Assembly: GCA_023423285.1 (NCBI GenBank)
Contig: JAFAFV010000214.1
Coordinates: forward strand, 55,097 to 119,096
Length of the DNA: 64,000 nt
Source: Bacteroidota bacterium
GTDB taxonomy: Bacteria > Bacteroidota > Bacteroidia > Chitinophagales > Chitinophagaceae
Reading direction: 5' to 3'
Shown here: in pieces, positions 53,933-63,494 of the stretch
Numbering within the stretch: position 1 is the first letter of the stretch
Layout of the letters: every line of letters begins with the position of its first letter
Made by a program: the position numbers and the translations under genes
The notes under the pieces: model-generated
What the model saw: only the letters and a program-made list of their open reading frames with translations
The model's database searches: none
What the model was told of the DNA's origin: nothing

Positions 53933-56215
53933 TTATTTCGCTTTTTGAGGTGTGGATATTTCAGTAATTTTTTTTCTGTCGCCAACAATCCATAAAATAT
54001 CATCCCATTCTAAAACCGTTGTAGATTCCGGATTGAGGATGCGTTCGCCATTGCGCTCTATGCCAATGATGATGCCATTGGTGAGCTGCCTGATGCCAGA
54101 GTCTCTGATAGTTTTGCCTTTTAGCCTGTTGTGTTCATCAACATGAAGCGTTTGCAGTGTAATATCAATAAATGCCATCGAATCTACCTTAATAGGTTCA
54201 GTGCTGTCGAAAATGGGCTTAAACACTTTTAACTGATCATCTGTGGCAATAATTCCTGCGCGATCGTAGGGCAGCAGGCGATTGTGCCTTCCGGGCACAT
54301 GGATCAGTTGTTCTCCCCGCTTGATGTAAGCGATGTTAATGCCGTAATTTTCACGCCATGCAAGGTCTACCAAAGGGCTGCCAACAAAGGTAGCCAGCGG
54401 GTTTACTTCCATCTCCACAATATGAGCATCCCACGCTTCCAGTCCTGTATCAATGCGGGTTTGCGGCAGCTTTTGTAAATTTTCCTTCAACACTTTATTT
54501 TTTTCCTGCTCTTCACGCTCATTAAGGTTGAAAATAAAACGCCTCTCTATGCGATTGTAAAACTTTTGAATATTTCTTGAAAAAAGAATCAGAATTAGTA
54601 TTGTAACAGGAATAACCGTTAAGAATGCAATTTTTGACGACGCCAGTGTTTGTACCCAGAAACCGATAAATAAAATACCGATGATGATCCTCAGTAGCTC
54701 CAGCGTTAGTAGCGGACCGCGGTTATATTTTTTGTTCATCCAAAGTTCTTTGTAGGCCTGGCTGCCTGGTTTTTGCGCCATAATAGCCCATAAAAAAGGC
54801 GAGGCGGCAGCAAGGGTTACAATTAAAACAATAACAAGTTGCCACGGGCCTTCTGGCACATTTTCAATAATTAGAGGCACTAAAAACTTACTGGATAAAA
54901 GGAACAGGCCCAACAATATGATCCCATTGGTTAAAAGTATTTTGCCATAGCCTTTCAGCACAATTCTCCATTCACTTTCCGATTGGATGCTTTGGGCGCT
55001 GGATGAGTATCGGTTGAGTTTTTGCACCCACTTACCAGGCAACTTCTTTTCAATATAATTATAAAAGGGTTCAGAAAATTTGATAAGATAAGGTGTGGTA
55101 AAAGTAGTAATAGCCGATGCGCCAACAGCTACCGGAAACAGGAAATCTGAAATTACACCCAGTGATAAACCCAGGGCGGCCACGATGAAAGCAAACTCTC
55201 CAATTTGCGCCATGCTCATACCCACCTGAACAGACTGCTTTAAAGGCTGCCCGGCCAGCACAGCACCCAGCGTGGTGCTAAATAGTTTTCCAAATAGAGT
55301 TAATGCCGTTACTGCTGCAATGGGCCAGGCATAAGTAACCATGTACTGCGGATCTATCATCATACCAACCGATACGAAGAATACAGCGCCAAAAAGGTCT
55401 TTAACCGGCTTGATGATGTGCTCCACTCTTTCGGCAGAAGTGGTTTCCGCAATGATCGAGCCCATAATAAATGCGCCCAGTTCTGCAGAAAAACCAACCT
55501 GTACCGCAAGAAAAACCATGCCCAGGCAAAGGCCTACCGATAGAATAAGAAGCGTTTCATCATCGAGCATTTGCCGTGCCCTTTTTAAAAAAGTGGGCAG
55601 CAGAAAGATGCCTACAATAAACCAAATGGCAAGAAAGAAAAGCAGTTTCCCAATAGTGAAAAGTATTTCAGCGCCTTCAAAATCGCGCGTTACAGAAATG
55701 GTTGAGAGTAATACCATTAGCAATATCACCACAATATCTTCTATTACCAACACTCCAAACACAATGCGGGCAAACTGTCGGGTTTTTACTCCCAGATCGT
55801 CAAAAGCTTTAATAATAATTGTAGTTGAAGAACTTGCTAGCATGCCTCCCAGGAACATGCTGTCCATATTGCCCCAGCCCAGCACCTTGCCCGTAAAATA
55901 CCCGGCAATGGTAATGAAAATAATTTCAACAAATGCGGTAATGGAAGCAGAGCCGCCCACCCGCATCAATTTTTTAAAGCTAAACTCAAGCCCTAGGCTG
56001 AACAATAAAAAGATTACACCTATATCAGCCAGTGTTTTTACGTTGGCTGCATCGGCAACAGAAGGAGTGAGTTTAAAGTAAGGGCCAACCAAAAATCCTG
56101 CAATGATGTACCCCAATACAAGGGGCTGTTTAATTTTTTTAAACAGTATTGTTACTATGGCCCCTGCCATAAGTATCAACGCAAGATCCTCTATAAGTTT
56201 TGGTAAATGACCCAT
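53933..56215 (-). CDS. KefB-like CPA2 cation/proton antiporter with TrkA-C domain
   Basis: A 760-residue membrane protein. About 12 helices of the CPA2 fold (residues 1-395) carry QPLVLGYIIAGFLVGPYF, LGGMLASSSTTIIIKAFDDL and SAELGAFIMGSIIAET. Further membrane segments follow to about 540, and a cytosolic C-terminus ends in a TrkA-C (RCK_C) ligand-binding domain (about 680-755, NGIIIGIERNGERILNPE). Potassium or sodium efflux is the family role. The ligand and ion are not shown. It sits just upstream of proB on the same strand. Confidence 0.88.
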   Translation of the reverse strand: MGHLPKLIEDLALILMAGAIVTILFKKIKQPLVLGYIIAGFLVGPYFKLTPSVADAANVKTLADIGVIFLLFSLGLEFSFKKLMRVGGSASITAFVEIIFITIAGYFTGKVLGWGNMDSMFLGGMLASSSTTIIIKAFDDLGVKTRQFARIVFGVLVIEDIVVILLMVLLSTISVTRDFEGAEILFTIGKLLFFLAIWFIVGIFLLPTFLKRARQMLDDETLLILSVGLCLGMVFLAVQVGFSAELGAFIMGSIIAETTSAERVEHIIKPVKDLFGAVFFVSVGMMIDPQYMVTYAWPIAAVTALTLFGKLFSTTLGAVLAGQPLKQSVQVGMSMAQIGEFAFIVAALGLSLGVISDFLFPVAVGASAITTFTTPYLIKFSEPFYNYIEKKLPGKWVQKLNRYSSSAQSIQSESEWRIVLKGYGKILLTNGIILLGLFLLSSKFLVPLIIENVPEGPWQLVIVLIVTLAAASPFLWAIMAQKPGSQAYKELWMNKKYNRGPLLTLELLRIIIGILFIGFWVQTLASSKIAFLTVIPVTILILILFSRNIQKFYNRIERRFIFNLNEREEQEKNKVLKENLQKLPQTRIDTGLEAWDAHIVEMEVNPLATFVGSPLVDLAWRENYGINIAYIKRGEQLIHVPGRHNRLLPYDRAGIIATDDQLKVFKPIFDSTEPIKVDSMAFIDITLQTLHVDEHNRLKGKTIRDSGIRQLTNGIIIGIERNGERILNPESTTVLEWDDILWIVGDRKKITEISTPQKAK

Positions 56216-56286
56216 TCAAATGTTGTTTAGCTAACCGGCAAAAAATAATAAAAAATCCTGAAAGGGCTTTCAATTATTTTATATAC

Positions 56287-57108
56287 TTAAAGCACGGCAT
56301 GCCTGATTCTTAGCAACTGCTGTAAAAGCTCTTCGAGTAAACTGAGTTTTAGCATATTCGCCCCATCGCTTTTAGCAACCGCAGGGTTGGGATGTGTTTC
56401 AATAAAAAGTCCGTCAGCGCCAGCCGCAATAGCCGCTTTGGCAATGGTACTGATCATGGCAGGATTGCCGCCGGTAACACCGCTGGTTTGATTAGGTTGC
56501 TGCAGGCTGTGTGTGCAATCCATAATTACGGGAACGCCGTGCTGCTTCATCCAGGGGATATTGCGATAGTCAACCACCAGGTCGGTATACCCAAAACTGT
56601 TGCCACGCTCAGTAAGCATAACTTTCGGATTGCCTGCATTCTTTATTTTTTCTACGGCAAACTTCATGGATTGCCCGCTGAGAAACTGTCCTTTTTTCAC
56701 GTTGATAATTTTGCCGGTTTGGGCTGCTGCTTCCAGCAAATCGGTTTGCCTGCAAAGAAAGGCAGGTATCTGCAGCATATCCACATACTTCGCTGCCATT
56801 GCCGCTTCTTCCACAGTATGTATATCTGTAACAGTTGGTATATTAAAAGTATCAGAAGCTTTTTTAATCAATTTTAAAGCTGCGTTATCACCTATGCCGG
56901 TAAAGGATGCGGCGTTGGTACGATTAGCTTTTCGGTAAGATGATTTAAAAACAAACGGAATGCCCAGTTGCCTGCAAACCGTTGAAACCTTTACGGCTGT
57001 TTGCATTACCACATCTTCATTTTCCACCACACATGGACCTGCAATAATGAAAAAGCTGTTGCTATCATAATCCTGATCTTTAAAAAGTTCCTTTAAATAT
57101 TTTTCCAT
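56287..57108 (-). CDS. kdsA: 3-deoxy-8-phosphooctulonate synthase
   Basis: A 273-residue TIM-barrel enzyme joining phosphoenolpyruvate and arabinose-5-phosphate in Kdo (lipopolysaccharide core) synthesis. Signature pieces: FFIIAGPCVVENEDVV, FKSSYRKANRTNAASFTGIG (about 53-72) and MLTERGNSFGYTDLVVDYR. The length is that of KdsA. ATG 57108 is preferred over the TTG before it (57111). A TATCTTTG element ends 4 bases upstream of the ATG, so the message is probably leaderless. Confidence 0.94.
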   Translation of the reverse strand: MEKYLKELFKDQDYDSNSFFIIAGPCVVENEDVVMQTAVKVSTVCRQLGIPFVFKSSYRKANRTNAASFTGIGDNAALKLIKKASDTFNIPTVTDIHTVEEAAMAAKYVDMLQIPAFLCRQTDLLEAAAQTGKIINVKKGQFLSGQSMKFAVEKIKNAGNPKVMLTERGNSFGYTDLVVDYRNIPWMKQHGVPVIMDCTHSLQQPNQTSGVTGGNPAMISTIAKAAIAAGADGLFIETHPNPAVAKSDGANMLKLSLLEELLQQLLRIRHAVL

Positions 57109-57112
57109 CAAA

Positions 57113-57120
57113 CAAAGATA
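57113..57120 (-). promoter_or_regulatory. TAnnTTTG -7 element for kdsA
   Basis: The leftward strand reads TATCTTTG, an exact -7 consensus, four bases before the kdsA ATG. It lies directly beside the terminator hairpin of the upstream ABC operon. Confidence 0.6.
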
Positions 57121-57128
57121 AGAAAGGC

Positions 57129-57154
57129 GTGACTGAATTGCTGGTGTCAGTCAC
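57129..57154 (-). terminator. hairpin between ABC export operon and kdsA
   Basis: GTGACTGA (57129-57136) pairs perfectly with TCAGTCAC (57147-57154). On the leftward strand the stem is followed by a T-rich stretch, though not a pure T-run. It lies 5 bases past the last ABC permease stop and just before the kdsA -7 element, so it could separate the two units. Confidence 0.5.
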
Positions 57155-57159
57155 TTTTA

Positions 57160-58272
57160 TCATGTAATTTTTCTATAGTTCCATATTGCCAAACCGTTGA
57201 GAAGCACTGCATAAACTGCCATTATGAGAAATGTTTTGCTAACGTCAGTAAAAGCACTTCCTTTTAATATGATCATTCTAATGGCTTTCATAAAATAGGT
57301 TATGGGCAACAGGCTGGCAATATGCCTTGCCCATTCAGGCATACTCTCCACAGACGTGAAAAGCCCGCTCATTAATACAAAGATCATTATGAAGAAAAAA
57401 GAAATAAACATAGCCTGTAACTGGTTGTTGCTAACGGTAGCAATAAGTAACCCAAAACCCAAAAGAGCCACCAGATATAAACCGGCAAGCGCATACAACA
57501 TGGGAATACTTCCCACAGGTTTTATTCCGTAAAAAATGATTGATACCAATAACCCTATGGTGAGAATAATCATACCCACGATCCAAAAAGGAATGAGTTT
57601 TCCCATTAAGAACTGCCATTTTTTAACTGGCGTTACGTTGATCTGTTCAATAGTTCCCACTTCTTTTTCACGCACAATATTGAGCGCAGATATAGAGCCT
57701 GCAAATATTGTAAGCAGAAAAGCTAAAATACCAGGTACAATAAACCAATGATAATTTGAATAGGGGTTGAACCAAATGGAACTTTCGATAGTTATGGTTT
57801 TAGGTGTAGCCAGTTTGTTGTTTTGAAATATCTGTATACCGCGGTTAAACTCACTGATCACAGAAATGAGGTATGACGAACCAAGGGAAGACTTTGTACC
57901 GTTAATGGCATCAACTGCCAGGTTTAATTTTGCTGTTCCCTCACTTACCAGGTTTTTTTCAAATGATTTTGGTATTTCGAGAATGATATCCGCATCACCT
58001 GTTTCAAAATATTCCATTGCCTGTTTAAAAGTAGGTTCACTGGATACCATTTTAAAGTAACCTGATGACCCGATCTTATTAATAAGTTTGTTAGAGAAAG
58101 TGCTGTGATCGGCATCAACCAAAACCAGGTTTACATTTTTTACCTCAAAATTCATGGCAATAGGCAGTATGCCTAATTGCAGAATGGGTAATACAAACAT
58201 CATTGCTACGATACTTTTATCGCGAAATATTTGTTTGAATTCTTTTTGAAGTAAAAAACTAAGCACTTTCAT
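57160..58272 (-). CDS. ABC-2 type transporter permease (YbhR/YbhS-like)
   Basis: A 370-residue permease. One helix near the N-terminus (residues 18-40), a large extracytoplasmic loop to about 175, then five helices. It starts LQKEFKQIFRDKSIVAMMFVLPILQLGI, the typical ABC-2 N-terminus (key residues E, R, D and P). NIVREKEVGTIEQINVTPVKKW is the coupling helix that meets the ATPase. It overlaps the preceding permease by 4 bases. The pair likely forms a heterodimer. Confidence 0.9.
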   Translation of the reverse strand: MKVLSFLLQKEFKQIFRDKSIVAMMFVLPILQLGILPIAMNFEVKNVNLVLVDADHSTFSNKLINKIGSSGYFKMVSSEPTFKQAMEYFETGDADIILEIPKSFEKNLVSEGTAKLNLAVDAINGTKSSLGSSYLISVISEFNRGIQIFQNNKLATPKTITIESSIWFNPYSNYHWFIVPGILAFLLTIFAGSISALNIVREKEVGTIEQINVTPVKKWQFLMGKLIPFWIVGMIILTIGLLVSIIFYGIKPVGSIPMLYALAGLYLVALLGFGLLIATVSNNQLQAMFISFFFIMIFVLMSGLFTSVESMPEWARHIASLLPITYFMKAIRMIILKGSAFTDVSKTFLIMAVYAVLLNGLAIWNYRKIT

Positions 58273-59375
58273 ATTAGCCTGATTTTAAATTTTTTGATTG
58301 CGAGGGTAAGGAATAGGATGGTCATTATGCTTAGGGCCAACATCTCTTTCCACAAATATTGCATTCCCAGGCCCTTAAGCATAATTGATTTTAAGCCTGT
58401 GTAATACCAGCGCGCAGGAACTAAGTTTGAAATCCATTGAAAAAACTGCGGCATATTTTCCAGCGGGAAAATAAAACCTGAAAAAATAATTGTAGGCAGC
58501 ATCATGCCGATCATAGATAACAGCAATGCCACCTGTTGTGAATTAGTTGTATTTGAAATGAACAACCCCATAGATAGCGATGTAATAATGAATATCATGC
58601 TTAGCAGAAAAAAAAGACCCACGTTTCCTTGCATGGGAACGTTCATTAAAAAAACGGCTAATAGCAGTATGAATATTAGATTGATAAGTGATAGAATGAG
58701 ATAGGGTATCGCTTTTGCAACCAGTACCATCAGAGGTTTGAAGGGAGATACCAATAGAATTTCCATTGTGCCCAACTCTTTTTCCCGCACTACGGCAACA
58801 GAAGTGAGGGCCGTGCACACGATCATCAAAATAAGCGCCATTACCCCCGGTACAAAGTTGAGCGATCCGTTCCCTTCCTGGTTATAAAGCATCCGGGTTT
58901 CCGGTGCGATGATCATGCCGGGTTGTATCGTTGCATTTAGATTTTGCTGGTAGTTTGCTGTGATAGCTGTAATGTAATGTATCAACATTTTAGCTACGTT
59001 CGGTTCTGATCCATCGGCAATAATCTGTATTTGGGAATTGTTGGTACCATCCAGATCCGCGCTGAAACGTGGCGGAAATACAATAGCCGCTTTCACATTT
59101 CCTTTTTTAAACTCCGTTTCAATATCGGCGTAAGAAATTTGTTTTTCGTAAATGGTAAAATATGTGGATGCCCTGTACTTGTTGATGAGATGTTGGGAAT
59201 GTACGTCTCTGGCATTATCTACCACAAGGATGTCTGCATTTTTAACTTCGCTTGTAAGCGCAAAACCAAAAAGTACAATTTGCATCAACGGCATACCAAA
59301 CATTATCAGTAGCGTGCGCTTGTCTCTAAACACGTGGTAAAATTCTTTTCTTATAAATACGAATAGTTGTTTCAT
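58269..59375 (-). CDS. ABC-2 type transporter permease (YbhR/YbhS-like)
   Basis: A 368-residue partner permease with the same arrangement: RKEFYHVFRDKRTLLIMFGMPL at the start, a periplasmic loop to about 180, and VVREKELGTMEILLVSPFKP as coupling helix (about 207-226). A terminal basic stretch ends KKFKIRLI. It lies 48 bases after the ATPase and overlaps the next permease by 4 bases. Confidence 0.9.
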   Translation of the reverse strand: MKQLFVFIRKEFYHVFRDKRTLLIMFGMPLMQIVLFGFALTSEVKNADILVVDNARDVHSQHLINKYRASTYFTIYEKQISYADIETEFKKGNVKAAIVFPPRFSADLDGTNNSQIQIIADGSEPNVAKMLIHYITAITANYQQNLNATIQPGMIIAPETRMLYNQEGNGSLNFVPGVMALILMIVCTALTSVAVVREKELGTMEILLVSPFKPLMVLVAKAIPYLILSLINLIFILLLAVFLMNVPMQGNVGLFFLLSMIFIITSLSMGLFISNTTNSQQVALLLSMIGMMLPTIIFSGFIFPLENMPQFFQWISNLVPARWYYTGLKSIMLKGLGMQYLWKEMLALSIMTILFLTLAIKKFKIRLI

Positions 59376-59423
59376 TTATTATAGTTCAGAATTCATTATT
59401 CATAGTTTGTGACGGAAGGCTGG

Positions 59424-60218
59424 TTAATTATCGCTTCGTTTTGCGCGCCTTGCCAGCCTGTAAAAAACTTCATCCATGCTTTCACCGCCAAATTTTTCTT
59501 TGAGATTAGCGGGTGTGTCAAGACCTTCTATTTTGCCATCAACCATAATGGTTACTCGGTCGCAATATTCCGCTTCATCCATATAATGAGTGGTTACAAA
59601 AATGGTGATGCCATTTGCTGCAGCATTGTAAATCATATCCCAAAACTGCCTGCGTGTCAGAGGGTCTACGCCTCCGGTAGGCTCATCTAAAAAAACAATT
59701 TTAGGATTGTGAAAGATGGCAACTGAAAAAGCCAGCTTTTGCTTCCAGCCAAGTGGGAGAGAAGACACCAATTTGTGTGCTTCATTTTGCAAATTGAGTT
59801 GTTCAATTAATTGTTTGCTGCGGTCCCTGATCTCTTTTCTGGATAAACCGTAAACGCCCGCAAAAAAGGTTATATTTTCCTGCGGAGTGAGGTTTTCGTA
59901 CAGCGAGAATTTCTGGCTCATATAACCAATATTCTGTTTTATTTTTTCCTGTTGCCGGTATACATCAAACCCTGCAACCGTAGCTTCCCCCGAAGTAGGA
60001 TAGGAGAGGCCGCAGAGCATACGCATGGCCGTTGTTTTACCTGCACCATTTGCTCCCAAAAAACCGAATATTTCTCCTTTTTTTACATCAAAACTGATGT
60101 GGTCTACAGCGTAAAAATCGCCAAACTTCTTTGTAAGATTATGGCAGCAGATGGCTGATGCAATCTCCGGCGAAAAAGTTGATTGGCTAAAAGAAGTTTT
60201 ACTATTTTGCTGTTCCAT
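59424..60218 (-). CDS. ABC transporter ATP-binding protein
   Basis: A 264-residue ATPase. Walker A is GANGAGKTT (about 55-63) and Walker B is KIVFLDEPTGGVDP (about 177-190). The usual LSGGQ signature is altered to LPLGWKQKL, as also seen in one half of YbhF-type exporters. The H-loop is TTHYMDEAEYC. The neighbouring ATPase keeps a normal signature, so the pair may form an asymmetric ATPase dimer. Confidence 0.9.
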   Translation of the reverse strand: MEQQNSKTSFSQSTFSPEIASAICCHNLTKKFGDFYAVDHISFDVKKGEIFGFLGANGAGKTTAMRMLCGLSYPTSGEATVAGFDVYRQQEKIKQNIGYMSQKFSLYENLTPQENITFFAGVYGLSRKEIRDRSKQLIEQLNLQNEAHKLVSSLPLGWKQKLAFSVAIFHNPKIVFLDEPTGGVDPLTRRQFWDMIYNAAANGITIFVTTHYMDEAEYCDRVTIMVDGKIEGLDTPANLKEKFGGESMDEVFYRLARRAKRSDN

Positions 60219-60251
60219 TTTAATTTAATTATCCTTTGTTATACCATTTGC

Positions 60252-61208
60252 TTAAACAGGTGCTGGCGTGCTAAGCCTGATAAAAGTGTCTTCAATAGTT
60301 GGATTGATGATTTTAATTTCCACGTTTAAATGACCTTTAGTTTTTGCATATTTTTCAAGTGCTGCAATAGGATCGGGGTCATCATTTTTTAAAGTAATAT
60401 GCAACCACTCACCAAATGGGAAACAGGATTCCACAGCTTCTAAATTCCGGAAGTCGTTCAACAGGTTGTATATACTGGAAGATTTTGCGCCATAGAGTTT
60501 TTTAGGAAAAGCATCCAGTATATTCTCAGGTGTATCCACGGTAAGTATCTTTCCACTTTGTATAAGGGCAATACGCTCGCATAGCATGGCCTCATCCATG
60601 TAAGGCGTGGAAACGAGAATGGTTATTCCGAGTGCTGTAAGCTTTTTCAACATCTCCCAAAACTCTCTTCTGGATACGGCATCTACACCGGTTGTGGGTT
60701 CATCTAAAAACAACACTTCAGGTTTGTGAATGAGTGCGCAACTGAGCGCCAGCTTTTGTTTCATCCCGCCTGAAAGTTTTCCTGCACGGCGGTTGCTAAA
60801 CGGCTTTATCTGTTCATAAATATCACGGATGAGGACGTAGTTTTCCTCAATGGTTGTGCCGAACAGGGTGGCAAAAAACGTCAGGTTTTCGTGTACAGTC
60901 AAATCCTGGTACAATGAAAACCTGCCGGGCATATACCCCACTGAGTGGCGTATTTTTTTATAATCCTTTATTACATCATTGCCTGAAATGCTTGCGGTGC
61001 CAGCATCAGGAAGGATGAGGGTGGTAAGGATGCGGAACAGAGTAGTTTTTCCTGCGCCATCCGGGCCTATCAGGCCAAATAGTTCGCCAGGCTTCACAGA
61101 CAGGCTGATATCCTCAACTGCTTTTACGTTTCCGTATGCCTTACTAATGTTGCTGAGAATAATTGCAGGCTCCATTACCCCCTTCCCTGTATTTTTTTCC
61201 TGTTTCAA
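60252..61208 (-). CDS. ABC transporter ATP-binding protein
   Basis: A 318-residue ATPase with Walker A GPDGAGKTT (about 51-59), signature LSGGMKQKL (about 145-153), Walker B VLFLDEPTTGVDAV and a C-terminal extension (about 240-318) typical of drug or polysaccharide export ATPases. It starts 3 bases after the adaptor gene. A later Met at 61175 would also fit. Its normal signature contrasts with that of its partner. Confidence 0.9.
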   Translation of the reverse strand: MKQEKNTGKGVMEPAIILSNISKAYGNVKAVEDISLSVKPGELFGLIGPDGAGKTTLFRILTTLILPDAGTASISGNDVIKDYKKIRHSVGYMPGRFSLYQDLTVHENLTFFATLFGTTIEENYVLIRDIYEQIKPFSNRRAGKLSGGMKQKLALSCALIHKPEVLFLDEPTTGVDAVSRREFWEMLKKLTALGITILVSTPYMDEAMLCERIALIQSGKILTVDTPENILDAFPKKLYGAKSSSIYNLLNDFRNLEAVESCFPFGEWLHITLKNDDPDPIAALEKYAKTKGHLNVEIKIINPTIEDTFIRLSTPAPV

Positions 61209-61211
61209 TTT

Positions 61212-62168
61212 TTACTTTTCGCGTTCCTCATAGTTAAATAAAACTTCCCCATACATTCCAATCTTTAAAAAGCCGTCATTGTTTACACGCACTTTTATAG
61301 CGTACACCAGGTTCTCCCGTTCTTTTTTTGTTTGAATCGTTTTGGGTGTAAACTCCGCTTTGTCTGAAATCCAACTGATCACGCCCGGGTAATTTTTATA
61401 GCCTCCTTTTCCATCATCAATGCGTGCGGTAGCAGTTTGGCCTATTTTTAACTGAGGTAGTTGCTGGCCTGTTACGTATGCTTTCAGGTTTAGCGTATCA
61501 ATATTCGCTATTTTGTAAAGCGGTCTTCCAGGTGTAGCCATTTCTCCGGCCATGGCATATTTGGTAAGCACGGTTCCTGCTAATGGATTCATAATTTGTC
61601 CCTTTTCAATCTGGTTTTGGATCACTGCGGCCGATCGCTCAATCGGTGCACGCTCACTTAAAATACTTCGGTTTTGTGTAGCAGCATTCGTTTGGTATAA
61701 CTCAACCTGAGCGCGGGTGGCGGCCATTTGGCTGTTTAATTGGTTAATTGATGCAATAATATCATCCAACTGCTTCCGTGGTGCGGCATCAGCGTTAACA
61801 AGGTTTTGTATACGCTTTTTTTCATGTTGTAACTGATCCATTTGTACCTGTTGTGCAGCCATTTGTTTCCGCACCACTTCTATTTGCGCCTTAGGTGTTA
61901 CTGTTTTTTGCTGCAAAGCAGAAATGGTGGCCTGCGTTTGTTCTTTTTGCAATCTTTGGGCTTCCACGTCAATTTGCCCTACCACCTGGTTTTTTTCAAG
62001 TCGTTGCCCTTCAGTTACGTCAAACGTTAGAATAGTACCGTTTTGTTGTGCAGATACAATTACCTCGTCAGCTTCAAAGTTTCCGGCTGCATCAAAATCT
62101 TTATTTTCTTTGCAGGATAATAATAAGATGCTGATAGAGAAAATAGCAATGAGAAAATGCTTATTCAT
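61212..62168 (-). CDS. HlyD-family adaptor lipoprotein (YbhG/EmrA-like)
   Basis: A 318-residue periplasmic adaptor. The lipobox is LLSC (Cys at about residue 19), a short lipoyl half follows (NGTILTFDVTEGQRLEKNQVVGQI), then a long Gln-rich coiled coil (about 75-190), the second half (MNPLAGTVLTKYAMAGEMATPGRPLY) and a beta-barrel. It bridges the ABC pump and the TolC-like channel. It is 34 bases after the TolC gene. Confidence 0.9.
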   Translation of the reverse strand: MNKHFLIAIFSISILLLSCKENKDFDAAGNFEADEVIVSAQQNGTILTFDVTEGQRLEKNQVVGQIDVEAQRLQKEQTQATISALQQKTVTPKAQIEVVRKQMAAQQVQMDQLQHEKKRIQNLVNADAAPRKQLDDIIASINQLNSQMAATRAQVELYQTNAATQNRSILSERAPIERSAAVIQNQIEKGQIMNPLAGTVLTKYAMAGEMATPGRPLYKIANIDTLNLKAYVTGQQLPQLKIGQTATARIDDGKGGYKNYPGVISWISDKAEFTPKTIQTKKERENLVYAIKVRVNNDGFLKIGMYGEVLFNYEEREK

Positions 62169-62201
62169 AAATTTAATTTTGTACGTTAAAATTTTATATT
62201 A

Positions 62202-63470
62202 TCAATAGCCTGCAATGATTTTATAAGTTGTTTGAGCTTTTAGCAATTGTATTCGGTGCAGGTTTTTCATTTGCCTGGCAAGGTTCTCAGTGTTCAGTTT
62301 ATTAATGTATTCGTTAGTGGTTATTACCCCGTTATTTAGTTGCGCCTGTGCTGATCGTGTAATTTCTTCGCGCAACGCTATCAATTCATCATCCTGCTGC
62401 ATTAATTCAAGGTATTTTAAGATGTCTGATTTTTCTTTTTGAAGGGAAGCATTTGTATTCAGGATGAATGTTTGCCTGTCCACATCAATTTGCCTGCGGT
62501 TGATTTCCATAATAGTCATATTGGTTTTGTAATTGTAAAGGTTGCTCAGCGGAAAATTAAAACGTATACCACCTATGGCGAAAGGTGTAAAGTCGGGATC
62601 AAGCATATTCAGGCCGGGACGGCCATAACCACCCTGAATAAAAGCTGATACCCGGGGCATCCAATCGCTTTGTAATTTTTTGGCCTGAACATCAATGGAT
62701 TTCTTTTGTAGTTCAAATAGTTTTAATTCTGGCCTTTTGATGCCGGAGATAATGGGCACCTGTTGTGGCATCAAAATTTCAGTATGATCACCGAGCGGCT
62801 TTCCGATAATCAAACCAAGCATTTCTTTATAAGCTTTATAGTCAAACCTTATTTCAGTATCCGTCATATCTGCATTTATGATTTCCGCTTTCAGTTCATT
62901 TACGCTGCTTTTGGTGGCAGTTCCTTCTTTCACGTTTTCTTCAGCTTTTTTCAAAGCACTTACCAAATTCTCCCTGTATAAACTGCGCTGCTTCAACTGT
63001 GCATCAAATAATAATATTGAAAAATATAATTGTGCAATTCTCTCTTTCAGGGTGTTCAGGCTTATTTCCACATTTTGAAGCTGAACGGCTTCATTGGCTT
63101 TTAGCAGGTTTTTTTGATTTTTAATGACTCCTCCATCATATAGGAGCTGGGTAAGTTCGCCCTGCAAGCGGTATTGATCTTTACTCATTTCCTTCACACC
63201 TGGTAACGCAATTGGAATTCTGGTTACCTCAGACTGGTAAGTGGCTTGACCATTGAATGCAAGTTGTGGCAGAAACGCTTTGGAAGCATTCTCGAGAGAA
63301 TAGTTTACCGACTTCTGAATAAGGCCTTTTTGCTGTATGCCCGGGTAATTCTGTCTCGCCAGCTCAATAGATTCTTCCAGCGTAATAGCTTGTGAAAAAC
63401 TCTGCTGTGAAAACACCAGTAGTATTAGAATCGTCAGCAGCTTTTTCAATTTATCAACTGATTTAATCAT
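62202..63470 (-). CDS. TolC-family outer-membrane protein
   Basis: A 422-residue outer-membrane factor with a signal peptide ending SFSQ (about residue 26). The body is helical with the TolC duplication, including ITLEESIELARQNYPGI and GGIRFNFPLSNLYNYKTNM. It provides the exit channel of the ABC efflux system encoded downstream. It lies between the TetR regulator and the adaptor gene. Confidence 0.9.
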   Translation of the reverse strand: MIKSVDKLKKLLTILILLVFSQQSFSQAITLEESIELARQNYPGIQQKGLIQKSVNYSLENASKAFLPQLAFNGQATYQSEVTRIPIALPGVKEMSKDQYRLQGELTQLLYDGGVIKNQKNLLKANEAVQLQNVEISLNTLKERIAQLYFSILLFDAQLKQRSLYRENLVSALKKAEENVKEGTATKSSVNELKAEIINADMTDTEIRFDYKAYKEMLGLIIGKPLGDHTEILMPQQVPIISGIKRPELKLFELQKKSIDVQAKKLQSDWMPRVSAFIQGGYGRPGLNMLDPDFTPFAIGGIRFNFPLSNLYNYKTNMTIMEINRRQIDVDRQTFILNTNASLQKEKSDILKYLELMQQDDELIALREEITRSAQAQLNNGVITTNEYINKLNTENLARQMKNLHRIQLLKAQTTYKIIAGY

Positions 63471-63494
63471 TTGATTAAGTTATAATTAAAAAAA

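Noticed and set aside
55341..56081. 246-codon frame opposite the KefB-like antiporter
   Set aside because: Antisense to strongly conserved membrane helices, with low-complexity composition typical of a shadow frame.
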